Of a stretch of DNA of 64,000 bases, positions 1 through 9,518 are shown piece after piece. The position numbers were made by a program, and so were the translations under genes. Numbering within the stretch: position 1 is the stretch's first letter; each line of letters opens with the position of its first letter. Origin of the DNA: Betaproteobacteria bacterium (GTDB taxonomy: Bacteria; Pseudomonadota; Gammaproteobacteria; Burkholderiales; SG8-39); contig JACPYS010000016.1 of NCBI GenBank assembly GCA_016195915.1, positions 36,680 to 100,679 on the forward strand. The letters are read 5' to 3'. Below the pieces are notes generated by a model. The model saw nothing but the letters and a program-made list of their open reading frames with translations, searched no databases and was not told the origin of the DNA.

Positions 1-431
1 CACCAACCGCCCTGCACCATCAGCCACTCACCCGCTGCCATGCCTGCCGCTTTCGCGGCGATCACGGCGAGCGCCTTCGAGCGCGAGTTGATGCCGTCGA
101 TGCGCGCCTGCAGGTTCCAGCGCTCCACCGCACGGATGAAGTGCATGTGGTTGTCGATCAGCCCCGGAATCACGGTTCGTCCCGCAAGGTCGATCAGCTT
201 GGTGGACGAACCGATGAGTTCGCGCAGCGCATCGTTCGCCCCCACCGCCACGATCCGCCCGCCCCGGATCGCCAGCGCCTGGGCAATGGAGAACTCCGCG
301 TCGACGGTTAGGATCTTGCCGTTCACCAGCACCGTATCAGCCGTCGCGGCCGGAGACGGGCCGGATATCTGGCATGCGGGCAACAACAGCCCGAACACGA
401 GTCCCGCGATCGAGCAAAGTTTCATTCTCAT
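1..431 (-). CDS. Amidohydrolase family protein (5' part, runs off the window)
   Basis: The visible N-terminal 143 residues start with a lipoprotein-like signal (hydrophobic stretch ending LLPAC) and continue into the first strands of an Amidohydro_3/YtcJ-type metal-dependent hydrolase: VLVNGKILTVDAEFSIAQAL, then GGRIVAVG, then GRTVIPGLIDNHMHF. The HMHF motif supplies the first two metal-binding histidines. Two in-frame ATGs exist, at 431 and 425; the first has a GGGAGGG Shine-Dalgarno 9 nt upstream and is preferred. The C-terminal barrel lies outside the window, so substrate cannot be guessed. Cys at the end of the signal suggests a lipid-anchored periplasmic enzyme (inference). Confidence 0.85.
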   Translation of the reverse strand, partial: MRMKLCSIAGLVFGLLLPACQISGPSPAATADTVLVNGKILTVDAEFSIAQALAIRGGRIVAVGANDALRELIGSSTKLIDLAGRTVIPGLIDNHMHFIRAVERWNLQARIDGINSRSKALAVIAAKAAGMAAGEWLMVQGGW

Positions 432-635
432 TTCTGCTGCCCTCCCGTTGGCGCCGCTCGAATACTATCGGACTATCGGACAAAACGCAGTTCCGCCCGC
501 CTCTGAATCGAGCACCCGGGCGGGGGTGAATATTCCTGTTGCCGGGCGTGAAATATTCACATTGCGGGAAACAGGCGTTGGTGGCACCTTAGCGCCGCTT
601 TCTGGCACACTCACGCCGGAACCAAAGGGGGAATC

Positions 636-1061
636 ATGATGATCCGCATCGTTGCAGCGTCACTGCTCCTGTTTTCCTCGGCCGTATTTTCGCAGACGGT
701 CCAGTTGATCAAGGACGACGAAGCCAAGCTTCCGGCGGCGGCGGCGAAACCCGCGACCCGGGCGATCACGCGCGGTCCCGGGGTGAAGCTCGTGTCTCCT
801 GAAAGCGTCTCCGGGCAGTTCCCGTTCAAGATCGCCTTCGAGCCGCGAGGCGAATCCAAGATCGACACCGCGAGCATCAAGGTCGAGTACCTGAAGGGCC
901 CCGGCATCGATCTCACCGAGCGGCTGAAACCCGGCATCAAGCCGGCGGGGATTGAAATTCCGGCCGCGGCGGCGCCCGCAGGAGAACACCCGATCCGCGT
1001 TTCAGTGCGCGACAGCGAGGGGCGCCAGGGCAGCGCGGAATTCAAGCTGACGGTCAAGTAG
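636..1061 (+). CDS. Small secreted protein of unknown function, first gene of the CHAT unit
   Basis: 141 residues with a clear Sec signal peptide (MMIRIVAASLLLFSSAVFSQ). The mature part begins with an Ala/Pro/Arg-rich linker and then a probable beta-sandwich: KLVSPESVSGQFPFKIAFEP, KVEYLKGPGIDLTERLKPGI, and a last strand RVSVRDSEGRQGSAEFKLTVK-like. That end resembles Ig-like or copper-resistance type folds (inference from pattern only). AAGGGGGAATC precedes the ATG. It lies 22 bp upstream of the zinc-ribbon membrane protein and is co-oriented with it and the TPR-CHAT gene, so the three probably form one transcription unit. No family recognised. Confidence 0.75.
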   Translation: MMIRIVAASLLLFSSAVFSQTVQLIKDDEAKLPAAAAKPATRAITRGPGVKLVSPESVSGQFPFKIAFEPRGESKIDTASIKVEYLKGPGIDLTERLKPGIKPAGIEIPAAAAPAGEHPIRVSVRDSEGRQGSAEFKLTVK

Positions 1062-1083
1062 CCCGCGCGAAAGCGAGCAGGCG

Positions 1084-1917
1084 ATGCGCTGTCCGTACTG
1101 CGTGTCCGAGATCGCCGACGAAGCCATCGTCTGCCCGCACTGCACGCGCGACCTGTTCCTGTTCAAGCCGCTGCTGGACAAGCTCACGCAGCTCGAAAAG
1201 ACGGTCGCGGACCAGTCAAAGGCCGCGGCGGCGAACGCGGAGACGCGCATCGCAGCGCTCGAGCAGGAACTGGCCGAGCTGAAAGCAAAGTACGCGGGCG
1301 CGATCCCGGTCGAACTCGAGGTGCAAAGCACAGAGCTCAGCAAGCCGGCGCCCGGTTACCTCAGTGCGCTTTCGCAAGCTCTGATTCCTGCACTCGTATT
1401 GCTGGTCGCAGCGCACTGGGTGATGCTCTTCATCTTCGACGTGAAGCCGCTCTACCTTCGCATCGCGACCATCCTGATCCCGATGCCCTTCGGCTTCCTG
1501 CTCGCCGTCCACTACCCGGGGCGGCTGTGGACGTCCGCAGCCGCCGGCTTTGGCACCGCGCTCGTCGCCGTTTTCGCGATGCTGATGGTCACCGCGACAA
1601 TCGACAAGGTGCCGGTCCTGCCGCAGGACCTGCGCGATTTCCGCGAAACCATGGAATACATCGCGAGCATCGGCCTGGCGTTTACGACCGGGATCATGCT
1701 GGGCGAATTCCTGCCCGCATTCAGGCAGAAGGGCTCTCATCCGCACCGCATGATGCTGCTGGTGGCGCGGGCGGTCGTGCCGGACGAGGAAGGCACGCTG
1801 GGCATCGAGAAGGTGGCGAAGAAAATCGACAAGCTCATCAAAGCCGCGGCGCCTGCGGCCACAGGCGCGGCGTCGATCTATGCAGGCATCAAGGTGTTCC
1901 TCAGCGGCATGGGATAG
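1084..1917 (+). CDS. Zinc-ribbon, coiled-coil, multi-pass membrane protein
   Basis: 277 residues. The N-terminus is a zinc ribbon with two CxxC knuckles (CPYC at 3-6 and CPHC at 18-21). A coiled coil follows at about 35-75 (LTQLEKTVADQ, ALEQELAELKAKY). Then come roughly four hydrophobic segments between about 95 and 210, and a cytoplasmic-looking tail (EKVAKKIDKLIKAAAPAA). The architecture suggests a membrane-anchored sensor or assembly factor whose ribbon is cytoplasmic. It sits 22 bp after the small secreted gene and 39 bp before the TPR-CHAT gene, so it likely belongs to the same operon. I recognise no named family beyond the zinc ribbon; its link to the CHAT protein rests on gene order. 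Confidence 0.75.
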   Translation: MRCPYCVSEIADEAIVCPHCTRDLFLFKPLLDKLTQLEKTVADQSKAAAANAETRIAALEQELAELKAKYAGAIPVELEVQSTELSKPAPGYLSALSQALIPALVLLVAAHWVMLFIFDVKPLYLRIATILIPMPFGFLLAVHYPGRLWTSAAAGFGTALVAVFAMLMVTATIDKVPVLPQDLRDFRETMEYIASIGLAFTTGIMLGEFLPAFRQKGSHPHRMMLLVARAVVPDEEGTLGIEKVAKKIDKLIKAAAPAATGAASIYAGIKVFLSGMG

Positions 1918-1956
1918 GCCTGATTGGCGCACGCAGGCCGACGCGCGGGAGGAAAC

Positions 1957-4300
1957 GTGAAACTGCTTCGCGAATTGTCGAATGCACTGGTCGTGGTGCT
2001 CGCGCTGCTGACAGCGGGCGCCGTCTACGGGGCGACGCTCGAGGAACTGCAGGCGGACCTGGCGGCCAAGGAGAAGGCGTCGGGGCCCGAACATCCGAGC
2101 GTGGCCGCCAGCCTCGCTGCCCTCGCGGCGTTTCACCGCGCCAACGGACGTTACGCGGAAGCCGAGCCGCTCTATGTGCGCAGCCTCGCGATTTATGAAA
2201 AAGCGCTCGGCCCGCAGCACCGCAACGTCGCCTTCGCGCTCACCAACCTCGCGGCACTTTACGCGAACCAGGGCAAGTACGCGCAGGCCGAGCCACTCCA
2301 GCGCCGCTCCCTCGACATTCTCGAGAAGACCGGCGGCGCAGAGCAACCGAGCGCGGTCCCGGTCATCCGGGGCCTCGCCGACGCTCTCAGGGCGCAGGCG
2401 CGTTACGCAGACGCCGAACCACTGTACAAACGCAGCCTTGCGCTCGCCGAAAGGGCGAAGGACCCGGACAACCTCAATACCGCGGGAGTCCTCGACGGAC
2501 TGGGCGCGCTGTACCAGGCACAAGGTCGCTACGCCGACGCCGAAACGGTCTACAAGCGCAGTCTAGCGATCGCCGAGAAGGCCGTGGGACCGGAACACCG
2601 CACATTCGCCGCGAGCCTGCGCCGCCTTGCCGAGGCATACGCGGCGCAGAGCCGGCACGCTGACGCTGAACCGCTATACCGCCGCGCGCTCGAAATCGTC
2701 GAGAAGACCGGCGGCGCGGACCAGCAGAGCGCACTCCCCGTCATCCGGCGCCTCGCCGATGCTATCAGGGCGCAGGCGCGTTACGCAGAAGCCGAGCCGC
2801 TGTACAAGCGCAGCCTTGCACTCGCCGAAAAGGCCACGGACCCGGACAATCTCAACACTGCGGGAGTCCTCGACGGACTGGGCGCGCTGTACCAGGCGCA
2901 AGGTCGCTACGCCGACGCCGAAGCGGTTTACAAGCGCAGTCTCGCCATCGCCGAGAAGGCCGTGGGACCGGAACACCGCACATTCGCCGCGAGCCTGCGC
3001 CGCGTTGCCGACGCATACTCGGCGCAGAGCCGCTACCCGGAGGCCGAACCGCTATACCGCCGTGCGCTCGAAATCATCGAGAAGACCGGCGGCGCGGAGC
3101 AGGCGAGCGCGGCTTCATACCTGCGGAGCCTGGCCAGCGTCTTAACCAAGCAGGCGCGCTATGGCGAAGCCGAGCCGCTGTACAAGCGCAGCCTCGCGCT
3201 CGCCGAAAAGGCCAAGGATCCGGACAACCTGACGACGGCGTCGATACTTGACGATCTGGGGAATCTTTACGTGACGCAGGGCCGCTACACGGATGCTGAA
3301 ACTGTCTACCGGCGCGGTCTCGAGATTGTCGAAAAGACGGTGGGCCCCGAGCATCGCACTTTCGCGAGCAGCCTGCGCCACGTCGCTCAGGTGTACAGGG
3401 CGCAGGGACGGAATGCCGATGCCGAACCCCTCTACAAGCGCAGCCTGGCCATCGTCGAGAAAGCGCTCGGGCCCGAGCATCTTGCAACCTCCGACAGCCT
3501 GCGTGGGCTTGCCGCGCTCTATTCTTCACAGGCGCGCTATGCGGAAGCGGAAGCCCTCTACAAGCGCAGTTTGGCGATTGTAGAGAAGGCCGTCGGGCCT
3601 GAGCATCGTTCCTTCGCCTTAGGCCTGCGCAGCGTCGCCGGTGTTTACCGCGCGCAGGGCCGCTACCGCGAGGCGGAACCGCTCTACAAGCGCAGCCTAG
3701 AGATTATGGAAAAAGCGGTGGGCGCCGAGCACCCTTTGACGGCAACCAGCCTGTTACTCCTCGCTACGCTTTACCTCCAGCAGGCGCGCTATGCCGACGT
3801 CGAGCCGCTGTTCAAGCGTGTGATTGCGATACGGGAAAAGGTCCTCGGTTCGGAGCATCGCGACGTCGCCGCGGCGCTCGATCGCCTTGCAGCGCTCCAT
3901 TACCGCCAGCGGCGCTACGCCGACGCGGAACCGCTCTTCAAGCGCAGCCTCGCGATTCTCGAACACGCACTCGGGCCGGCGCACCCAGACGTCGCCGTCG
4001 CGCTCAACAACCTCGCCGTGTTATACAGAACGCAAGGCCGGCTCGACGAAGCGGAGGCAATGTTCAAGCAGAGCCTCTCGGTCACCGCAAAGGCACACGG
4101 CGAGGAGCATCCGAGCGTTGCGTTGAGGCTGGGCAATATCGGAGATCTCCTGCGTTTGCGTGGCCGCAACAAGGAAGCCGAACCGTACGTCATGCGAAGC
4201 CTGGCGATTCGCGAAAAATCGCTCGGACCCGTTCATCCCGACGTCGCGCGGAGCCTTACGCAGCTCGCGGCCGTTCTGCGAATGGATTCTTCGCGCGCGG
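1957..4300 (+). repeat. Internal tandem repeats encoding TPRs
   Basis: The 5' half of the CHAT gene is built of repeated 126-nt units encoding 42-residue TPRs. Larger composite units of about 380 nt also recur: the stretch from about 2340 (GGCGCAGAGCAACCGAGCG) to about 2700 is repeated from about 2715 to 3075, and partly again from 3090, with only scattered substitutions. This indicates recent expansion by unequal recombination and a region prone to copy-number change or assembly collapse. Confidence 0.75.
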
Positions 4301-6090
4301 ATGAGGCGCTCAGGCAATCGCGGCGCGCGTACCGCATCCTCCGCGCCAGGGCGCTCGAAGCCGACGAGCAGGGCGCGACGCAACTCGAAGAGCAGAAGGC
4401 CAAACGCGAGAACTTCGCTTTGCACGTCGGTATCCTCAGCGACATCCTCTCCCGCGCGAGCAATCCGGCCGCAAAGAACGCCGCAATCGACGAGTCGCTC
4501 GACGCGGGCCAACTCGCCAAGGCTTCGAGCGTCGGTAAGAGCGTGGCGCAGATGGCTGCACGCTTCGCACAGCAGGGCGGCGAACTGGCGAGCGCGATCC
4601 GGCAGCGCCAGGACGCCGTCGAGGGGATCGCCTTGACCGAGAAGTCGCTGCTCGAATCGATGGGGCAGCCGGCCGCCAAGCGCGATGCTGCGGGCGAAGC
4701 GGCGACGCGCAAGAATCTCGACGATCAGCGCGCCGCGCTCGCGAAGCAGACCAGGGAGATCGCCGAGCGCTTTCCCGAATACCACAACCTCGTGAGCCCG
4801 GCTCCGGTGACACTCAAGGAGTTGCAGGGCTTGCTGAGTGCGGACGAGGCGCTGGTGCAATATCTGCTCAAGGCAGACAACTCCCAGGGCTGGAACCTGA
4901 TTGAAGCGGCCGACAATTTCGCTTGGGTAATACGCCGCGATTCGGCCGAGTTGCACCGCCTGCCGCTCGAGGAAAAAGGCCTCACGAAGCAGGTTTCGAC
5001 CCTGCGCAACCTGCTCGATCCTGAGCAGAATCCGTCGATCGGCGCCTTCGACTATGCGGAATCGAACCGGCTCTACAAGTCGGTGTTCGCCCCGCTCGAA
5101 CCCGCGCTCATGGGCGCGAAACACGTGATCCTGGTGCTCGACGGCGCGCTCGATAGCCTGCCGTTCTCGGTGCTCATCGACAAGGACCCGGCGGGTGTCA
5201 AGTCCCCGGAGGCCGCATCCTGGCTCGCGAGCCGCTTCGCGTTCTCCGTGGTTCCGTCGGTGAGCGCGCTGCGCGCCCTGCGCCGATTCACGCGCTCGGA
5301 GCCGGGCAAGGAGCCGATGATCGGTTTTGGCAATCCGGTTCTGCTAGGCGACAAGGCCGACAAGAGAGCTGCGCCGGCGACCGCAGCGAAGAATGCGGAG
5401 GGCGGTGCCGTGGACACGTCGCAGGACGAACCCGGCGAGGAAGCTCCGGCCGGGCGCCCGGGCGTCGGCATTGCGGACGTCGAAGCAATACGCCGCGCAC
5501 CGCCTCTGCCCGACACGGCCGACGAAATGCGCGCCTACGCGAATACACTCGGCGCGAGCGCGGAGCACATCTACCTCGGCCCGCGCGCGAACGAGAACGA
5601 GGTAAAGAAACTCGACCTGACCAAGTACCGCGTCATCGCCTTCTCCACGCACGGTGTCATGGCCGGCGACATCGACGGTGTGGCCGAACCCGGACTGATC
5701 CTCACTCCGCCCGCGGCGGGCACGCTCGCGGACGACGGCTATCTATCGGCGAGCGAGATTGCGCAACTCAAACTGAATGCCGACTGGGTGCTGCTCTCGG
5801 CGTGCAACACCGCTGCGTCGGACGGCACGCCGGGTGCCGAAGGACTTTCGGGGCTTGCCAAGGGCTTCTTCTACGCGGGCGCGCGCTCGCTTATGGTGTC
5901 CAACTGGTCCGTCGTCTCCGAGGCGACCGTCGCGCTGACCACGGACATGCTCAGCCGCTACAAGGCCGACCCCAAGCTTGGCAAGGCCGAGGCGCTCCGG
6001 TTGTCGATGAACAAGCTCAGGGACAACCCCAAGTACGGCCACCCGCTCTACTGGGCGCCGTTCATGGTCGTCGGCGAGGGCGCGCGGTGA
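1957..6090 (+). CDS. Exported TPR-CHAT domain protein (caspase-like)
   Basis: 1377 residues from GTG 1957, chosen because GGGAGGA lies 3 nt upstream; an in-frame TTG at 1924 lacks this. A Sec signal (NALVVVLALLTAGAVYGA) is followed by a long array of about 42-residue kinesin-light-chain-type TPRs (pattern YAEAEPLYKRSLAIxEK..GPEH), about 17 copies to residue ~800. A helical linker and a C-terminal CHAT domain (about 945-1375) follow. The caspase dyad is intact: His1232 in FSTHGVMAGD and Cys1283 in LLSACNTAASDG. CHAT proteins are caspase-HetF relatives. A signal peptide implies that this one works in the envelope. Several internal TPRs are nearly identical at DNA level (compare about 2460-2620 with 2850-3000), so repeat number may vary. 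Confidence 0.93.
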   Translation: MKLLRELSNALVVVLALLTAGAVYGATLEELQADLAAKEKASGPEHPSVAASLAALAAFHRANGRYAEAEPLYVRSLAIYEKALGPQHRNVAFALTNLAALYANQGKYAQAEPLQRRSLDILEKTGGAEQPSAVPVIRGLADALRAQARYADAEPLYKRSLALAERAKDPDNLNTAGVLDGLGALYQAQGRYADAETVYKRSLAIAEKAVGPEHRTFAASLRRLAEAYAAQSRHADAEPLYRRALEIVEKTGGADQQSALPVIRRLADAIRAQARYAEAEPLYKRSLALAEKATDPDNLNTAGVLDGLGALYQAQGRYADAEAVYKRSLAIAEKAVGPEHRTFAASLRRVADAYSAQSRYPEAEPLYRRALEIIEKTGGAEQASAASYLRSLASVLTKQARYGEAEPLYKRSLALAEKAKDPDNLTTASILDDLGNLYVTQGRYTDAETVYRRGLEIVEKTVGPEHRTFASSLRHVAQVYRAQGRNADAEPLYKRSLAIVEKALGPEHLATSDSLRGLAALYSSQARYAEAEALYKRSLAIVEKAVGPEHRSFALGLRSVAGVYRAQGRYREAEPLYKRSLEIMEKAVGAEHPLTATSLLLLATLYLQQARYADVEPLFKRVIAIREKVLGSEHRDVAAALDRLAALHYRQRRYADAEPLFKRSLAILEHALGPAHPDVAVALNNLAVLYRTQGRLDEAEAMFKQSLSVTAKAHGEEHPSVALRLGNIGDLLRLRGRNKEAEPYVMRSLAIREKSLGPVHPDVARSLTQLAAVLRMDSSRADEALRQSRRAYRILRARALEADEQGATQLEEQKAKRENFALHVGILSDILSRASNPAAKNAAIDESLDAGQLAKASSVGKSVAQMAARFAQQGGELASAIRQRQDAVEGIALTEKSLLESMGQPAAKRDAAGEAATRKNLDDQRAALAKQTREIAERFPEYHNLVSPAPVTLKELQGLLSADEALVQYLLKADNSQGWNLIEAADNFAWVIRRDSAELHRLPLEEKGLTKQVSTLRNLLDPEQNPSIGAFDYAESNRLYKSVFAPLEPALMGAKHVILVLDGALDSLPFSVLIDKDPAGVKSPEAASWLASRFAFSVVPSVSALRALRRFTRSEPGKEPMIGFGNPVLLGDKADKRAAPATAAKNAEGGAVDTSQDEPGEEAPAGRPGVGIADVEAIRRAPPLPDTADEMRAYANTLGASAEHIYLGPRANENEVKKLDLTKYRVIAFSTHGVMAGDIDGVAEPGLILTPPAAGTLADDGYLSASEIAQLKLNADWVLLSACNTAASDGTPGAEGLSGLAKGFFYAGARSLMVSNWSVVSEATVALTTDMLSRYKADPKLGKAEALRLSMNKLRDNPKYGHPLYWAPFMVVGEGAR

Positions 6091-6103
6091 GGCCGAGCTG
6101 CGT

Positions 6104-6280
6104 TCAGGACTGCTTGAACGAAACCAACTCCTGCCGCTCGGCGACGGACGGGATGGGGTTGCCCGGCGAGGACTTGCGCACAAACTCCTGCGCGATGAAG
6201 CGCCGCACCTTGTCCGGGGCGTACCAGGTCACGTAGCTGAGCTCTCCCCAGCCGCCCGCGTAGGTCGAGCGACCGCGGCC
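6104..6280 (-). pseudogene. Orphaned in-frame C-terminus of caspase-like paralog A
   Basis: Reading on past the TAG in the same frame gives 58 codons that match the C-terminus of the neighbouring paralogs: SYVTWYAPDKVRRFIAQE, then AERQELVSFKQS and TGA. The corresponding end of paralog B is ISVVAWYAPEKIRRH and DRQELVAYQQT. The tail shows no further damage. Either the stop is recent, it is read through, or it is a sequence error. Confidence 0.8.
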
Positions 6281-7708
6281 CTAGACGCGGAAGCAATCGA
6301 AAGTCCCGGCGGGAACGACGAGCTTTTCCCTCGCGACAATCCGATATTCGATGTCGGTCATGACGCGGATGCGCTCCGGCACGTTCGGTGGAAACGTGCG
6401 GTATTGGGTCGTCCAGCGGTTTCCAATCTGGAATTCCAGCGGCATGTTCTGGCTATCCGTGAAACGGAAGCCCTGCGGCGTGCGGCGGACATTGCCGAGC
6501 CGGTCGAGGACCAATCCCGCCGAGCGCGATCCGGCGGAGAACGAAATTTCGTTCTCGGTAACCCCAACCACTTCGGCGCGAACCCTGCGCACTTCGGCTT
6601 TCGTCGCCAAGTCAAGGGTGCGAAACTCGTACCAGTCCCCCACTTTGAATTCAACGTCGGCCCTCACGAAACCCTGCGTGAACGGATTTCCCTCCTGCGC
6701 GACGACGGTGATGCGTTTCTCTCCTTGCGTCGCCAGCGTCCTGTCGAGCTGGAGCTGCGCCAACTCGGTATACTCGCCGCTCGGGTAGCGGCGCAGGTAA
6801 TCCTCGAGCGGTGCCGGGGACTTCGACTCGCGGATCGATTCCCAAAGCTTCAGTTCCTCGTCGAAAGCCTTCTGCTTCTCGGCGTCCGAGATCTTCTTCA
6901 GCTCCTTGGGTGGAATGAACCAGAAGTCTTCTTCCAGCGAGGTGCTCTCCCAAGGTATCTGCGCGCCCTTGGATTTCACCCGCACGCCGAGCCGCACGCG
7001 CTTGAAAACGTCCTCGACCCTCGCCTCCGCCACCTTCAGTTCCCGAAGCAGGTTCTCGGTGTACAACCCGTTCGCGCCGTCGCCGTCACTCGCCACGTTC
7101 CCGGGGCTGGTCGCATAGGCGAGCAGCGTGCTCTGCGGCGCATCCATCTGCGATAGACCCTTGTGGTCCACGCCTTTCAAGTTCCCGAAAGGATTGTCGC
7201 GGCAGGCGTCCAGAATGATGACGTTCATCGGATTGGCCGCCTTGGTGAGGCCCTCGAGCAGCGCGTTCACCTCGACGCCCTGTTTCTGGATGTCGGCGAT
7301 CGTGTCGATATCGGCATCCACCGGTAGCATGTAGTTGCGCCATGCCAGTTGCAGTCCGTGTCCGGCGTAGTAGAACAGGCCCACGCACTTCTTCGCCGCG
7401 AGCGTCTGCACGTAGGCCTGGACGGCGGCGGCCATGTCGGCCTTGCCCGCGTCCATCTTCAGCGTCACTTCGAATCCGGAAGCTTTCAACGCATCGGCGA
7501 TCGCCTTCGCGTCGTTGGCCGGGTTCTTGAGCGGCGCTTCCTTGTACTTGCTGTTGCCGAGCACCAGTGCCACCTTCGGCGCGCGCAGCAACTTCATCGT
7601 TCCTTCCGATTGCGCCCACACCCAGGCATAGGGCAACGGGACGAAAAGCGACCCGGTCGCGATCACACGCTTCAACAGGCGACGCCGCGCCAATTCAAAT
7701 GCACGCAT
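6281..7708 (-). CDS. Tat-exported caspase-like (C14) protein, paralog A, truncated by an in-frame TAG
   Basis: 475 residues from ATG 7708, which has GGGAGGAGG just upstream. A twin-arginine-like signal (ARRRLLKR, then a hydrophobic stretch to YAWVWAQ) precedes a peptidase C14 domain: KVALVLGNSKY, His117 in FYYAGHG, Cys169 in ILDACRDNPF. A short helical adaptor follows (ELKLWESIRE, LEDYLRRYPSGEYTELAQ), then a beta-rich C-terminal domain ending VPAGTFDCFRV. There the frame meets TAG at 6281-6283. Both paralogs have Glu at this position, and 58 more sense codons continue in frame to a TGA at 6104. The caspase domain is complete, so the product may still be active; the full-length form would have 533 or 534 residues. 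Confidence 0.85.
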   Translation of the reverse strand: MRAFELARRRLLKRVIATGSLFVPLPYAWVWAQSEGTMKLLRAPKVALVLGNSKYKEAPLKNPANDAKAIADALKASGFEVTLKMDAGKADMAAAVQAYVQTLAAKKCVGLFYYAGHGLQLAWRNYMLPVDADIDTIADIQKQGVEVNALLEGLTKAANPMNVIILDACRDNPFGNLKGVDHKGLSQMDAPQSTLLAYATSPGNVASDGDGANGLYTENLLRELKVAEARVEDVFKRVRLGVRVKSKGAQIPWESTSLEEDFWFIPPKELKKISDAEKQKAFDEELKLWESIRESKSPAPLEDYLRRYPSGEYTELAQLQLDRTLATQGEKRITVVAQEGNPFTQGFVRADVEFKVGDWYEFRTLDLATKAEVRRVRAEVVGVTENEISFSAGSRSAGLVLDRLGNVRRTPQGFRFTDSQNMPLEFQIGNRWTTQYRTFPPNVPERIRVMTDIEYRIVAREKLVVPAGTFDCFRV

Positions 7709-7867
7709 AGCTCCTCCTCCCAACAGAAAATTTGCAGAAATCTGTCTCACCCGCCCCGATTGCGGAAAACTGGTGTCGATAATTGCCAACGGGAGTTCAT
7801 TCCCGATGTCTGCAATGCTATCTGCCACACCGTCCAGGATCAAAACGCAGGCCCGGTTGTTCCGTCC

Positions 7868-9442
7868 TCAGGTCTGCTGGTAAGCGACCAATTCCTGGCG
7901 GTCTGCCACGCCAGGGTCGAGCAGTCCGGCCGGTACCTTTCGAATTCGCTCATGCGCCACGTGCCGTCGGATCTTTTCGGGTGCGTACCAGGCAACGACG
8001 CTAATCGTCGCCCGCCCGCGCGGCGTAGGATTTCCGCCCACGCCTTCAACCCGGAAGCAATCGAAGACACCGGCCGGAACCTGCACTGTTTCGCGCCCCG
8101 TAATCCGGTAGTCGATTTCGACCCAGTTGCGCAGTCGTTTCGCGCCTGCGGTACTTTCCGCCCAGTACTGAGTGCTCCAGCGCTTGCCGACGTAGAACTC
8201 GAGTGGCATGTTCTGGTTGTCGGTGAATATCAGCCCATCGGCGGTTTTCTTGTTGTTGCCCATCCTGTCGAGAACGAGTCTACCGTTGTTGAATATGACG
8301 TCATCGTCGGTGACCGCCGTCACTCGCCGATCGATCTCCCGTTCGGCCTTTGTGTCGAGATTGATATACCGGTAACGATAGAAGTCCCCGACTTTGTAGT
8401 TCGTGTCGGCGCGTGCATAACCCTGCGTGTACGGATTTCCCGCCTGCGACTGAACCTCGATGCGCTTCTCCCCCTGCTTCGACAGCACGGTGTCCAGCTC
8501 GAGCTGCGCGAGCTCGCAAAATTCCCCGTTCGGGTACCGGCGCAGGTAGTCTTCAATCCGACCCGCCTGCTTCGACGCCTTGGCGCCCTCCCAGATCTTC
8601 AATTCCTCATCGAGAAGCCTTTGCTTTTCCGCATCCGAGAGCTTCTTCAGCTCCTTGGGCGGAATGAACCAGAAGTCTTCTTCCAGCGAAGTGCTCTCCC
8701 ACGGGATCTGCGCACCCTTGGATTTCACCCGCACGCCGAGCCGCACCCGCTTGAACACGTCCTCCACCTTCGCCTCGGGCACCTTCAACTCCCGGAGCAG
8801 GTTCTCCGTATACAGGCCGTTCGCGCCGTCGCCATCGCTGGCGACGTTTCCGGGGCTCGTCGCATAGGCGAGGATCGTGCTCTGCGGCGCGTCCATCTGC
8901 GACAGGCCCTTGTGGTCGACGCCCTTCAGGTTTCCGAACGGATTGTCGCGGCAGGCGTCCACGATGATCACGTTCATCGGGTTGCCCGCCTTGGTGAGCC
9001 CGTCGAGCACCGCGTTCAGTTCCACCGCCTGCTTCTGGATGTCGCCGATCGTGTCGATGTCGGCGTCTACCGGCAGCATGTAGTTTCGCCATGCAAGTTG
9101 AAGGCCGTGACCGGCGTAATAGAACAGGCCCACGCACTTCTTCGCCGCGAGCGTCTGCACGTAGGCCTGGACGGCGGTGGCCATCTCCTCCTTGCCTGCG
9201 TCCATCTTCAGCGTCACTTCGAATCCGGAAGCCTTCAACGCATCGGCGATCGCCTTCGCGTCGTTGGCCGGATTCTTGAGCGGCGCTTCCTTGTACTTGC
9301 TGTTGCCGAGCACCAGCGCAACCTTCGGCGCTCGCAGCAGCTTCATCGTCCCTTCCGATTGCGCCCAGATCCACGCATACGGAACGGGCAGGAACAGCGA
9401 ACCCGCTGCCAGGCCCGCTTTGAGAACGCTGCGTCGATTCAT
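7868..9442 (-). CDS. Tat-exported caspase-like (C14) protein, paralog B (intact)
   Basis: 524 residues from ATG 9442 (GGAGGAAGCAAGC upstream); a GTG 15 nt earlier would swallow the Shine-Dalgarno. The Tat signal is textbook: NRRSVLKAGLAAGSLFLPVP. The caspase core carries His112 (FYYAGHG) and Cys164 (IVDACRDNPF). An adaptor motif (ELKIWEGAKA, IEDYLRRYPNGEF) and a beta-rich C-terminal domain with VPAGVFDCFRVEGVGG follow, ending DRQELVAYQQT. It is the only member of the three-gene array without an internal stop and serves as the reference for the other two. Function: likely a periplasmic or envelope caspase-type protease or a non-proteolytic relative; substrate unknown. Confidence 0.92.
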   Translation of the reverse strand: MNRRSVLKAGLAAGSLFLPVPYAWIWAQSEGTMKLLRAPKVALVLGNSKYKEAPLKNPANDAKAIADALKASGFEVTLKMDAGKEEMATAVQAYVQTLAAKKCVGLFYYAGHGLQLAWRNYMLPVDADIDTIGDIQKQAVELNAVLDGLTKAGNPMNVIIVDACRDNPFGNLKGVDHKGLSQMDAPQSTILAYATSPGNVASDGDGANGLYTENLLRELKVPEAKVEDVFKRVRLGVRVKSKGAQIPWESTSLEEDFWFIPPKELKKLSDAEKQRLLDEELKIWEGAKASKQAGRIEDYLRRYPNGEFCELAQLELDTVLSKQGEKRIEVQSQAGNPYTQGYARADTNYKVGDFYRYRYINLDTKAEREIDRRVTAVTDDDVIFNNGRLVLDRMGNNKKTADGLIFTDNQNMPLEFYVGKRWSTQYWAESTAGAKRLRNWVEIDYRITGRETVQVPAGVFDCFRVEGVGGNPTPRGRATISVVAWYAPEKIRRHVAHERIRKVPAGLLDPGVADRQELVAYQQT

Positions 9443-9461
9443 GCTTGCTTCCTCCACTGAA

Positions 9462-9518
9462 TCACGACTGTTTGTAGGAAATCAACTCGGACCGTTCGTC
9501 GATATTGATGCGAAACTG
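9462..9518 (-). pseudogene. Orphaned in-frame C-terminus of caspase-like paralog C
   Basis: Immediately after the TAA of paralog C, 18 codons in the same frame read QFRINIDERSELISYKQS followed by TGA. This is clearly the family C-terminus (paralog A ERQELVSFKQS, paralog B DRQELVAYQQT). The stop therefore lies inside what was, or still is, coding sequence. Confidence 0.75.

Noticed and set aside
7349..9460. Long open frame antisense to the caspase array
   Set aside because: High GC gives long shadow frames; this one mirrors caspase paralogs A and B and has no family match.
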